Origin: Evansella sp041820985
GTDB taxonomy: Bacteria > Bacillota > Bacilli > Bacillales > Salisediminibacteriaceae
Direction of reading: 5' to 3'
DNA: 64,000 bases
Assembly: GCF_041820985.1 (NCBI RefSeq)
Contig: NZ_JBGUAU010000015.1
Location: 62,001 to 126,000, forward strand
The notes under the pieces are model-generated. The model was given only the letters and a program-made list of their open reading frames with translations. It ran no database searches and was not told the DNA's origin. Positions within the stretch are counted from its first letter, which is position 1; the number at the start of each line of letters is the position of its first letter. Shown here in pieces: positions 9,177 to 16,800 of the stretch. Made by a program: the position numbers and the translations under genes.

Positions 9177-9749
9177 TTATGTGATTACAAGTTTATTCCA
9201 GTGTTTTTCCCACCTCTTGCTCGTTACCCTTTTTCGGTATACATGATGAAGAGGTTTATCTGGGGTGTAATCAGGTGTTGGCATTACGATCATATTAACA
9301 ACATCTCGAACTCCCCATGGAGCAGTTAATTGAACATCTTTCGTAGTTGATAAAGTTACACCTAACGCGGTCACCGTCTCTGGAAATTTTGATATTCCTT
9401 CTACGGAGGAAGTGTAAGTCGGAAAATTGTTGACGAGGTGCATTCTTGCTTGATTCTTTACGGACCATGGAACAGTATAATCCAGTTTTCGCAACTGATT
9501 TTCAAGACTTTTCTCCGTACTTTCTTCTACATCCTCAGGGTCAAAATAAATGACATCCACATCCCCTAAGGGTGTTCTTTCTTCGAATTCATGAAGAATG
9601 TCCCATATTTTTGAACGAACAAACCCTGCGCAAATCCACCAGTCAGGTAATTGCAGGGTACGAACTGCACGCAGGCAATGCATCATCCATTCGTCTGATT
9701 GGATAACACGAATGATATCTTCTTCTGTGTTTATTTTCATTTCAGACAT
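9177..9749 (-). CDS. Nucleotidyltransferase family protein (DUF925/COG3575 type)
   Basis: A 190-residue protein that I place in the DUF925 (COG3575) nucleotidyltransferase-like family from ICAGFVRSKIWDILHEF followed by TPLGDVDVIYFD; the DxD pair is the likely metal-binding motif. The substrate and physiological role are unknown in this family. GAGGAG lies four bases before the ATG at 9749, which favours that start over an in-frame ATG at 9740. It is separated from the upstream yebE-yebG pair by a terminator, so it is probably a single-gene unit. Confidence 0.7.
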   Translation of the reverse strand: MSEMKINTEEDIIRVIQSDEWMMHCLRAVRTLQLPDWWICAGFVRSKIWDILHEFEERTPLGDVDVIYFDPEDVEESTEKSLENQLRKLDYTVPWSVKNQARMHLVNNFPTYTSSVEGISKFPETVTALGVTLSTTKDVQLTAPWGVRDVVNMIVMPTPDYTPDKPLHHVYRKRVTSKRWEKHWNKLVIT

Positions 9750-9762
9750 AAACTCCTCTTCC

Positions 9763-9820
9763 TAAAAAAATTCACAAAATTGTCCAGTCCCAGGTCCCTG
9801 AACTTTTTGTGAATTTTTTA
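9763..9820 (-). terminator. Terminator downstream of yebG
   Basis: AAAAAATTCACAAAA and TTTTTGTGAATTTTTT form a long A/T stem bounded by T runs on both strands. It can end yebE-yebG transcription on the minus strand. Confidence 0.75.
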
Positions 9821-9831
9821 TCTGTATTTCT

Positions 9832-10035
9832 TTAGTCTTTTATGAGCTTTCCTTCGAAGATGATTTGTTGTTTAGCTACTTCTACATCTGTTTTTCCATT
9901 TTTCTTTATTTCTTTTAGAATGGGTTGCTCCATTCTACGCACTGGCATGTAGCCCTCTTTTTTCATTCTGTTAAGGCATTCGTCGATAGATTCCCCTTCT
10001 TCTACATAGAACTTCTGTTTTGTCTTTTGTGCCAT
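9832..10035 (-). CDS. yebG: NETI-motif protein, YebG-like
   Basis: A 67-residue basic protein of the NETI-motif family (Bacillus subtilis YebG), of unknown function. The conserved N-terminal piece reads FYVEEGESIDECLNRMKKEGY and then MPVRRMEQPIFKE-like MPVRRMEQPILKEIKK. It starts four bases after yebE and keeps the yebE-yebG order found next to purE in B. subtilis, although here purE is 7 kb away because the amidase and ger genes lie between. Confidence 0.85.
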   Translation of the reverse strand: MAQKTKQKFYVEEGESIDECLNRMKKEGYMPVRRMEQPILKEIKKNGKTDVEVAKQQIIFEGKLIKD

Positions 10036-10039
10036 ATAC

Positions 10040-10579
10040 CTACCTTCGCACTCCTTTCACCCAGAACCCTCCAAAGAATGCCTTTGTTTCATGGGAAATG
10101 ATAAACGCACCTGGGTCCAATTCTTTGACTGTTTTATATAGAAGAGCTTCTGATTTACGAGATGTTAATATTTCCATCATCAATCGTTCACCTTCGCGTC
10201 CATATGCAACCCAGTTTGTTACCCCATACCCTTTATCTCGTAGGGCATTTGGAATGTCTGGCTCATATTCTTTTGTTATTACATTCACAGTTATATAACC
10301 TAATGCAAGTTTATCCTCTATCTTCATTCCTACTAACACACCTGTTGCATAACCAATGGCATAGGCTATCAGATTCTCTATTTGACTCAAATTATCTAAT
10401 ACAAGACCTAATCCAACAATGTAAATAATTACTTCAATAATACTAATTGAAGCCGCAGAATACCTTTGTCCTTTTAAAGTAAAAATCATTCGTAATGTAA
10501 ATAGTGTAACGTACACAATATTAATTACAAGGATGATCACGATCATTCCTATTGCATTATCTAAAATCGCACTAATCAT
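10040..10579 (-). CDS. yebE: DUF2179 membrane protein, YebE-like
   Basis: A 179-residue membrane protein of the YebE/DUF2179 family. Three hydrophobic segments occupy residues 1-85 (AIGMIVIILVINIVYVTLFTL, IIEVIIYIVGLGLVLD, LIAYAIGYATGVLVGM), followed by a soluble C-terminal DUF2179 domain (VTKEYEPDIPNALRDKGYGVT through ISHETKAFFGGFW). The domain's ligand is not established. GGAGGAG lies upstream of the ATG. It is the first gene of the yebE-yebG pair and part of the guaA-pbuG-yebE-yebG-purE backbone. Confidence 0.85.
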   Translation of the reverse strand: MISAILDNAIGMIVIILVINIVYVTLFTLRMIFTLKGQRYSAASISIIEVIIYIVGLGLVLDNLSQIENLIAYAIGYATGVLVGMKIEDKLALGYITVNVITKEYEPDIPNALRDKGYGVTNWVAYGREGERLMMEILTSRKSEALLYKTVKELDPGAFIISHETKAFFGGFWVKGVRR

Positions 10580-10729
10580 CTATTTCTCCTCCTTATTAAA
10601 CAGAAAAAAGAGCATCGGATGAAATATCCTAAATGTCTCTTTCACTAAGTCGTATAGTACTTTTAAACATGTATTCTATTTTAGACCTTTCCGCAGAAAA
10701 AGAAAATAGATTATCATAAAAACACTAAA

Positions 10730-11236
10730 TTAAACTAACTTTAATGCTTCTTCCTCTTTAGGTATTCGTATGAACAATAGAAATAATGCGTTTAATACTG
10801 AAAAAACAATTAATGTTGTATAGGCTTGAAATAATAGAGGCACAACAATAAATTCAGCCGCTACAATCAAATAGTTTGGATGCTTAACCCATTGATATGG
10901 CCCTTTCCTTACAAGATCTTCTCCTGGGAGAATGATAATCTTTGTGTTCCAGAACCTCCCTAACGATTGAATAACCCAAACACGAGTCAACTGCACGAAC
11001 AAGAAGACAGCTAACAAGAGGGGCCAGTAGTATATTAGTCCTCTTCCCTTTAACAGAACCTCCAATATTAAAGCGAAGAAAAAGCCACTATGAAGGAGAA
11101 CGATAAATGGATAATGCTTTTCCCCATATTCTTTCCCACCTTGTGCAAGCATCCATTGTTCATTTTTTCTCGCTACTACTAGCTCTCCTAGTCTTTGCAT
11201 AATAATAAATCCAATAAGAATCCAAAAAAACATCAT
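10730..11236 (-). CDS. bpsB: Isoprenylcysteine carboxyl methyltransferase-family protein (BpsB-like)
   Basis: A 168-residue integral membrane methyltransferase of the ICMT family with four to five hydrophobic segments. The signature is in YQWVKHPNYLIVAAEFI, where HPNY marks the SAM/substrate site, followed by a charged C-terminus (RIPKEEEALKLV). It begins six bases after the type III polyketide synthase gene. In B. subtilis the equivalent BpsB methylates alkylpyrones made by BpsA, so methylation of the neighbour's product is the natural inference. Confidence 0.85.
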   Translation of the reverse strand: MMFFWILIGFIIMQRLGELVVARKNEQWMLAQGGKEYGEKHYPFIVLLHSGFFFALILEVLLKGRGLIYYWPLLLAVFLFVQLTRVWVIQSLGRFWNTKIIILPGEDLVRKGPYQWVKHPNYLIVAAEFIVVPLLFQAYTTLIVFSVLNALFLLFIRIPKEEEALKLV

Positions 11237-11242
11237 TTATCG

Positions 11243-12328
11243 TTACCTCCATTCCACTAATAGTAACTCAGAGCTAAACCCTGGTCCAAGTGCAGCAATC
11301 ATGCCTACTTCACCTTTTTTAGGATGTATTCCCATTGTCTCTTTTAACACATACATTACTGTTGGAGAAGACATATTCCCGTTTTCTATAAGCACATTCC
11401 GTGAAATAGATGTTACATCAGATGAGAATCCTAGTGATGCTTCATACGCCTGCAACACTTTTTTTCCACCAGGATGAGCAACAAAATGTTGGATGCTATC
11501 AATTCCTAGACTGGATCGTTGGAGAAATTCATCTACATTTGGTTTAAGCCATTTCTCAATGATAGTGGGAATATCTCTTGAAAAAATAACATGAAGCCCA
11601 TCGTCTTGAATATCCCATCCCATTACATTCTCTGAATTTGGCATAAGTGTGGATTGCGTGTCTAATATATATGGAACAAAAACGTTAACGAGTTTATCAT
11701 CAACCATTACTTCATCTCCAACCACAAGACTACATGCGACACCATCTGCAAACAAAGAGGTTCCTACAAGGTTACTTTTTCGTGAATCATTTCGTTGAAA
11801 GGTGATACTGCAAAGTTCTATACATAGAACTAGCACTTTTGCATTAGGAAAAGCTCTGCAATATTCATATGCCCTACTAAGTCCAGCTGCACCTCCAGCA
11901 CATCCTAGCCCCCATAACGGAATACGCTTCGTATGAGAAGAGAAAGGAAGTTTGTTCATAATTCTGGCATCTATCGTAGGGGTAGCTAACCCTGAACTAG
12001 TGACAAAAATAATTGCATCAATCTCTTCTTCCTGAACCGTTCTGCTAAGTGCCTCATTATCTAAGCATCTTTTCACGGCTTCTGTACCTAATCTTACAGA
12101 CTCTTGAATAAACAGTGTATTTTTCTCTTCAAAGAAGTGCTCCGTTTCGAACCATTCCTTCGGTACAACGAAGTTACGTTTTTCTATTTGTCCATTATTG
12201 AAAATAGATAATAGCTTATCAATATTAGGATAACGGTCTTTAAATAACCCTTTCACCACTTGTTCTGTTTCCTTTTGTGTAATTTCGTATGGTGGCTTAC
12301 ATGTACTTACTGATACTATCGCTGGCAC
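11243..12328 (-). CDS. bpsA: Type III polyketide synthase (BpsA-like alkylpyrone synthase)
   Basis: A chalcone-synthase-superfamily enzyme of 361 residues, which condenses malonyl-CoA onto fatty acyl-CoA starters to give alkylpyrones in Bacillus relatives. The Cys-His-Asn triad is intact: Cys143 in LWGLGCAGGAAGLS, His285 in FVAHPGGKK and Asn318 in NGNMSSPTVM. The C-terminal GPGFSSELLLVEW is also typical. It starts with GTG behind GGAGGAG. With the methyltransferase six bases downstream it forms a bpsA-bpsB operon. Starter-chain length is not predictable by eye. Confidence 0.93.
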   Translation of the reverse strand: MPAIVSVSTCKPPYEITQKETEQVVKGLFKDRYPNIDKLLSIFNNGQIEKRNFVVPKEWFETEHFFEEKNTLFIQESVRLGTEAVKRCLDNEALSRTVQEEEIDAIIFVTSSGLATPTIDARIMNKLPFSSHTKRIPLWGLGCAGGAAGLSRAYEYCRAFPNAKVLVLCIELCSITFQRNDSRKSNLVGTSLFADGVACSLVVGDEVMVDDKLVNVFVPYILDTQSTLMPNSENVMGWDIQDDGLHVIFSRDIPTIIEKWLKPNVDEFLQRSSLGIDSIQHFVAHPGGKKVLQAYEASLGFSSDVTSISRNVLIENGNMSSPTVMYVLKETMGIHPKKGEVGMIAALGPGFSSELLLVEWR

Positions 12329-12407
12329 AACTTACTCCTCCAAATAAATGACTTCCAATCATTAACAATAGGATGTGTAAATTGGCCGTATTTCATCCAT
12401 TTTTTGT

Positions 12408-12448
12408 GACAAAAAATAGGATCATACCAAGGAAATCGGTATGATCAC
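12408..12448 (-). terminator. Terminator of the feoA-feoB-Cys-rich peptide operon
   Basis: GATCATACC and GGTATGATC form a 9-bp stem, followed on the minus strand by CTATTTTTTG. Confidence 0.8.
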
Positions 12449-12455
12449 ATTAAGG

Positions 12456-12623
12456 CTAACTACTCTTTTTATCAACCCCACTACAACAATCCGTAACAAT
12501 GGAGCACTCTTTATTCACATCACATTTTGCGCATTTACCCTCTTTACTTTTTTCGATATGTTTATAGAATGCATATCCTGCATATCCAAAAATAAGTATG
12601 CCAAGTATCCAACTCGCTATCAT
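12456..12623 (-). CDS. FeoB-associated Cys-rich membrane peptide
   Basis: A 55-residue peptide: one N-terminal membrane helix (IASWILGILIFGYAGYAFY) then a short cytoplasmic tail with five Cys in CxxC, a single Cys and a CC pair (GKCAKC, KECS, DCCSG). This matches the small FeoB-associated Cys-rich proteins encoded just after feoB in many Firmicutes. A GGAGGGAG site precedes the ATG. It starts 23 bases after feoB and ends before a terminator, so it is the third gene of the Feo operon. Its likely role is helping Fe(II) transfer, by analogy with FeoC-like partners. Confidence 0.85.
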   Translation of the reverse strand: MIASWILGILIFGYAGYAFYKHIEKSKEGKCAKCDVNKECSIVTDCCSGVDKKSS

Positions 12624-12646
12624 TTAGCTCCCTCCATTCAGGTGAA

Positions 12647-14641
12647 TTATCCAATAAATCTACTCCCTATTTGATAGACGATACATGATAAGACATAAGC
12701 AATAATAAGCGCATAACCCATACTAAAAAAGGTTATCTTTTTTGAACCAGACTCTTTATTAATAACTGCTACAGTTGCTAGACACGGAATATATAGTAAG
12801 ATAAAGACCATGAAGCTATAGGCCGCTGCTGGTGTGAATGCGTCTGCTAAAACTGTTTGCATCGAAGCTTCCGGAACAGCGTAGATGATCGCCATCGTTG
12901 CAACCACTACTTCTTTCGCAATAAAACCAGTTAGTAAAGCTGCACCAGCTTGCCATGTACCAAAACCAAGTGGTTCAAAAACAGGGGCAACGAAGCCACC
13001 TATCATAGCTAGAAAACTGTCATCCATAGAAACACCAAGTCCACTTGGCCCCGCATATGATAAAAACCATATAAAAACGGACCCTGCAAAGATAAATGTA
13101 CCTGCTTTTCGTAAAAAACCTTTTCCTTTATCCCACGTACTTCTCCACAGCGTCATCCATTGTGGGAGTCGATATGGCGGTAGCTCCATGATGAAAAACG
13201 AAGTTTCTTCTTTTAGTAAGGTTTTTGAAAATAATTTTGCAAGTAACATCGCTAATACAACACCCAATATATAAAGTGATAAAACGATTGCCGCTTGCTG
13301 TTGGGCAAAAAACGCTGCAATGAATAGGGCATATACAGGTAGTCGTGCAGAACATGACATCAATGGCGTTAATAAAATGGTTAATAACCGTTCCTTCGGT
13401 TGTTCAATTGTTCTGGCTGCCATCACACCTGGTACATTACAACCGAATCCAATGATCATCGGGATAAAAGCTTTTCCATTCAAGCCAATAGATTGCATGA
13501 TTCTATCCATCACGGTAGCCACTCTTGCCATATATCCCGAATCCTCTAATAAAGAGATAAAGAAAAATAGAATAAAAATTTGCGGAACAAATACTAATAC
13601 ACCACCGACTCCCGTAACGATCCCGTCCATTACTAGGGATTCTATGAAAGCCGTCGACCCAATTCCTGTAAGAATGACCTCGAGCATATTCGTTAATGGA
13701 CCTGAAAAGAAATCATCTAGCATATCTGATAATGGAAAACCCAACCAATTAAAAGTTAGCATGAACATGAGATACATAAGTGCGATAAATAGCGGTATAC
13801 CTAAAAATCTATGTGTAACAATCTCATCGATTTTTTCAGATAGCACCTTTTCACTCTTCACATCTAATACCATACAATCGTTTAATAATGCTTCGATATA
13901 ATTATTGCGCGTACGATAAATCCATTGATGTAATGTGGTATTTTCTTCCTCAAGTAACGCTGCTTCTACCTCTGAACTAATGCTAGTTAACAATTGATGG
14001 TCAACATATTTAGAGATATATTCTCTTACGATAGGATTTCCTTCTAAACACTGAATCGCTAGCCATCTTGTATTATGAGTTTGCTTTTTTAATAAACTTT
14101 CTAATTTTGCAATTCCCTTTTCAATTTGAGGACCATAATTAAGTGGAAGTGGGGTAATCGCTTTTATATTCCCCTCATTATAATAGTTTTCTATCACATT
14201 TATCCCCTTGCTGTTTCGAGCAATAATTGGAAAAACAGGCGTATGTAGTTTTTCAGCAAGTTTCGTCTCATCCAAAACTAACCCACGATGTTTTGCTACA
14301 TCAACCATATTTAATCCAATGATCACAGGCTTACCATATTCCAAAAGCTGAATGGTTAACTGTAAATTTCGTTTTATCTGTGATGCATCAACAATATTTA
14401 ACACTTGTTCAAAGTCTTCATTAATTAGAAACGAAGAGACTACTGTTTCATCTTTCGAAATAGGATTTAGTGTATACACACCTGGCAAATCGATTATATG
14501 TCCAGGTGAATTCCGCAATTTTCCTACCTTCTTTTCAACCGTTACACCGCTCCAATTTCCAACATATTCGTAAGAACCTGTTAATGCATTGAACAAGGAT
14601 GTTTTTCCTGTATTCGGATTTCCAAATAAAGCTATTTGCAT
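12647..14641 (-). CDS. feoB: Ferrous iron transporter FeoB
   Basis: The Fe(II) uptake protein of the inner membrane, 664 residues. The N-terminal G domain shows G1 GNPNTGKTS (residues 7-15), the G3 stretch IIDLPGVY and G4 NMVD. After a helical spacer come two Gate modules, with conserved FGCNVPGVMAARTI and PLMSCSARLPVYAL segments and about ten membrane helices. The start overlaps the feoA stop by ten bases. Two Fur-box-like sites lie upstream of feoA, so iron repression is expected. Confidence 0.96.
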   Translation of the reverse strand: MQIALFGNPNTGKTSLFNALTGSYEYVGNWSGVTVEKKVGKLRNSPGHIIDLPGVYTLNPISKDETVVSSFLINEDFEQVLNIVDASQIKRNLQLTIQLLEYGKPVIIGLNMVDVAKHRGLVLDETKLAEKLHTPVFPIIARNSKGINVIENYYNEGNIKAITPLPLNYGPQIEKGIAKLESLLKKQTHNTRWLAIQCLEGNPIVREYISKYVDHQLLTSISSEVEAALLEEENTTLHQWIYRTRNNYIEALLNDCMVLDVKSEKVLSEKIDEIVTHRFLGIPLFIALMYLMFMLTFNWLGFPLSDMLDDFFSGPLTNMLEVILTGIGSTAFIESLVMDGIVTGVGGVLVFVPQIFILFFFISLLEDSGYMARVATVMDRIMQSIGLNGKAFIPMIIGFGCNVPGVMAARTIEQPKERLLTILLTPLMSCSARLPVYALFIAAFFAQQQAAIVLSLYILGVVLAMLLAKLFSKTLLKEETSFFIMELPPYRLPQWMTLWRSTWDKGKGFLRKAGTFIFAGSVFIWFLSYAGPSGLGVSMDDSFLAMIGGFVAPVFEPLGFGTWQAGAALLTGFIAKEVVVATMAIIYAVPEASMQTVLADAFTPAAAYSFMVFILLYIPCLATVAVINKESGSKKITFFSMGYALIIAYVLSCIVYQIGSRFIG

Positions 14642-14868
14642 GGGAGTACCTCCACTTCAATGGAACTAGCTTCCGATTTCCTTAAGCTTACACACTGTTC
14701 ATCACATGAAATCATACAAGGTCCACCAAATGGCAATTTGTTTTGGAGACACACCTCACTATTTTCGAAAATACCTAAGTGATGCAATCGTTTCTGAATT
14801 AACTCTTGGCAACCAGATATATTTTTCACCAATGCTCTTTGACCTTTCGCAAGTTCAACAAGTCGCAT
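14632..14868 (-). CDS. feoA: FeoA SH3-like protein
   Basis: A 78-residue cytoplasmic SH3-like partner of FeoB (MRLVELAKGQRALV at the start, RLHHLGIFENSEV in the middle). I chose the ATG at 14868 because GGGGAG lies seven bases upstream; an in-frame codon at 14886 would lie before that site. Extra Cys residues (CLQNK, CMISCDEQC) are unusual for FeoA proteins and may bind metal. First gene of feoA-feoB-Cys-rich peptide. Confidence 0.92.
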   Translation of the reverse strand: MRLVELAKGQRALVKNISGCQELIQKRLHHLGIFENSEVCLQNKLPFGGPCMISCDEQCVSLRKSEASSIEVEVLPCK

Positions 14869-14889
14869 AGAACTTCTCCCCTTCACTAA

Positions 14890-14941
14890 TTGAAAATAGT
14901 TCTCAATTCTGATTTGATTATAGATTGAGAATTGTTCTCAA
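14890..14941 (-). promoter_or_regulatory. Two Fur-box-like palindromes upstream of feoA
   Basis: TTGAGAA-TTG-TTCTCAA at 14925-14941 is a perfect 7-3-7 palindrome that also fits the Bacillus 7-1-7 Fur box (TGAGAAT-T-GTTCTCA). A second, weaker copy, TTGAAAA-TAG-TTCTCAA, lies at 14890-14906. They sit 22-73 bases before the feoA ATG, so Fe-Fur repression of the operon is the expected regulation. Confidence 0.75.
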
Positions 14942-15091
14942 GTAAATATAGGAAGCAGATAATTCACACAATGTTCTTTGACACTATTTTTGAACACTTA
15001 TTTATAAGAAGGTACCTATTAAGGTGATAGCTCAATCTTTCACTTCACGCTCTTTTTTGCTCTCTCATCTGTATATACGCCGCTCGAACAG

Positions 15092-15125
15092 AAAAAAACA
15101 CCCCCTCATTCCTGAGAGAGTGTTC
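15092..15125 (-). terminator. Terminator of pbuG
   Basis: On the minus strand AACACTCTCTCA and TGAGGGGGTGTT pair with one mismatch around a GGAA loop and are followed by seven T, ten bases after the pbuG stop. Confidence 0.8.
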
Positions 15126-15135
15126 CAAAGTTTTA

Positions 15136-16443
15136 TTAATGGAAGATGAAGTAAAGTACAAACACTGGAACTAATCCGTACATAATCGGGTGTACTTCTT
15201 TCGCTCTTCCTGTACATACCATTGTAATTGGATAGAAGATAAAACCTAATGCGATACCTGTTGCGATACTATATGTTAATGGCATAGCGATCACAGTTAA
15301 GAAAGCTGGCACTGCAATCTCAAACCTTTTCCACTCAATATTGCCTAGTGTACCAGCCATTAAAATACCTACGATAATTAACGCTGGAGCAGTAACTGCT
15401 TCTGTAACAACTGTTAATAATGGTGAGAATAACAATGCTACAAGGAATAAAAGCCCCGTTACTACTGATGCAAAACCAGATCTTGCTCCTGCTGCGATAC
15501 CAGATGAAGATTCAATATAAGCAGTTGTTGTTGATGTACCTAAAACAGCACCAATTACTGTCGCAGAAGAGTCTGAGATTAATGCTTTTTGTGCTCTTGG
15601 AAGCTTGTTATCCTTAACAAAACCAGCTTGGTTTGCTACTGCATAAAGTGTTCCTGCTGTATCAAAGAAGTCTACGAATAAGAACGTCAGAATAACAATG
15701 ATTAAGTTTAATGTAAAAATTTCACTAAGAGATTGTTCGAAAAATGGTAGTAAAAATTTACCGAAAGTCGGTTCTAAACTTGGAATAGCACCAATTGGGC
15801 TTCCAGGTAGCTCAATTAGCCCAACAACAATACCTGCGATTGCTGTGATAATCATTCCGTAGAAAATACCACCGCGAAGACCTTTCGCCATTAAAATTAC
15901 AGTTACAAATACACCGAAAATTGCTAAAAGTGTCGTTCCTTGAGTGAAGTCACCTAACGTTACTGCCGTTGCCGGTGTCGCTTCTACTATTCCCGCCCCT
16001 TGAAGACCGATAAAAGCAATAAATAATCCGATACCAGCTGCAGCTGCATATTTTAACTCTGCCGGAATCGCATTAATAATGATTTCTCGAATACCTACAA
16101 CCGTAATAATGATAAAGATTACCCCAGAAATGAAAACACCTAGTAGTGCTGTTTGCCAAGGGATACCTAATCCTAGTACGACAGAGAATGTAAAAAACGC
16201 ATTTAATCCCATTCCAGGCGCAAGTGCAATTGGATATTTCGCATAAACACCCATGATGATTGTACCGATCGCAGCTGCTAAAGCAGTCGCTACGAATACC
16301 GCATCTGGGTCCATACCTGATTGTCCTAAATAATATGGGTTAACGAACAAAATGTAAGCCATAGCTAAAAATGTTGTTAAACCACCCATAGCTTCACGTT
16401 TGTAATTCGTACCTAATTCATTAAATTGGAAATACTTTTGCAT
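15136..16443 (-). CDS. pbuG: Hypoxanthine/guanine permease PbuG (AzgA-type NCS2 transporter)
   Basis: A 435-residue purine base permease with about 12-14 membrane helices. AzgA-family features include GGLTTFLAMAYILFVNP near the N-terminus, APGMGLNAFFTF, and DFFDTAGTLYAVANQAG. I start at the ATG 16443 (MQKYFQFNELG) because GAGGAGTG sits eight bases upstream; a longer reading from 16479 lacks a site. It follows its own guanine riboswitch, which agrees with hypoxanthine/guanine uptake. The guaA-pbuG neighbourhood matches B. subtilis. Confidence 0.93.
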   Translation of the reverse strand: MQKYFQFNELGTNYKREAMGGLTTFLAMAYILFVNPYYLGQSGMDPDAVFVATALAAAIGTIIMGVYAKYPIALAPGMGLNAFFTFSVVLGLGIPWQTALLGVFISGVIFIIITVVGIREIIINAIPAELKYAAAAGIGLFIAFIGLQGAGIVEATPATAVTLGDFTQGTTLLAIFGVFVTVILMAKGLRGGIFYGMIITAIAGIVVGLIELPGSPIGAIPSLEPTFGKFLLPFFEQSLSEIFTLNLIIVILTFLFVDFFDTAGTLYAVANQAGFVKDNKLPRAQKALISDSSATVIGAVLGTSTTTAYIESSSGIAAGARSGFASVVTGLLFLVALLFSPLLTVVTEAVTAPALIIVGILMAGTLGNIEWKRFEIAVPAFLTVIAMPLTYSIATGIALGFIFYPITMVCTGRAKEVHPIMYGLVPVFVLYFIFH

Positions 16444-16484
16444 GTACAAACACTCCTCTTTTTTTAGTATTTTTGCCAAAAATA

Positions 16485-16514
16485 AAGCTCTAAGTCACTT
16501 CTGGACCAGAGCTT
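16485..16514 (-). terminator. Riboswitch-controlled terminator of pbuG
   Basis: AAGCTCT and AGAGCTT form the stem in the pbuG leader, followed by TATTTTT on the minus strand. It lies between the aptamer and the pbuG ribosome binding site. Confidence 0.7.
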
Positions 16515-16611
16515 AAAGAGTAAATGTTTAACTAAAACGATTTTTACCAAAAGAAAAGAGGAAGAAAAATAAATAAATTCAAGAAACATTCTCCACTTTT
16601 TGGTATTCATC

Positions 16612-16680
16612 ATTCGTAGTCAAGCCATTTTACGGTAGCTCGGTAGAAACTTACGGGCCTTATTCCCGAAATTATACGAA
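16612..16680 (-). promoter_or_regulatory. Guanine-type purine riboswitch aptamer (pbuG leader)
   Basis: The minus strand shows P1 arms TTCGTA and TACGAA, TATAATTTCGGGAATAAGG, GTTTCTACCGAG and CCGTAAAA, the canonical purine aptamer layout. The specificity base in GACTACG is C, so guanine or hypoxanthine is the expected ligand. Confidence 0.93.
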
Positions 16681-16711
16681 CATTCAGCACTAATACTTTA
16701 TTACTACGTTC

Positions 16712-16740
16712 AGTTTATCAACCAAATGATAAGCTGTCAA
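16712..16740 (-). promoter_or_regulatory. Sigma-A promoter of pbuG
   Basis: TTGACA (16735-16740) and TAAACT (16712-16717) are 17 bases apart on the minus strand, about 30 bases upstream of the aptamer. Confidence 0.75.
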
Positions 16741-16741
16741 T

Positions 16742-16789
16742 AAAAAATACGAATATTATCTTCAAAAAGAAGAATAATATTCGTATTTT
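16742..16789 (-). terminator. Terminator of guaA
   Basis: AATACGAATATTAT and ATAATATTCGTATT form a 14-bp stem ending in TTTTTT on the minus strand, just after the guaA stop. It ends next to the pbuG -35 box. Confidence 0.85.
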
Positions 16790-16800
16790 ACAATTCTTTA

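Noticed and set aside
13320..13901. 193-residue frame antisense to feoB
   Set aside because: It lies fully inside the unmistakable FeoB coding region and has no start signals; a shadow frame.
16441..16479. Longer N-terminus for PbuG
   Set aside because: The first 12 codons overlap the ribosome binding site of ATG 16443 and are not like other PbuG proteins.
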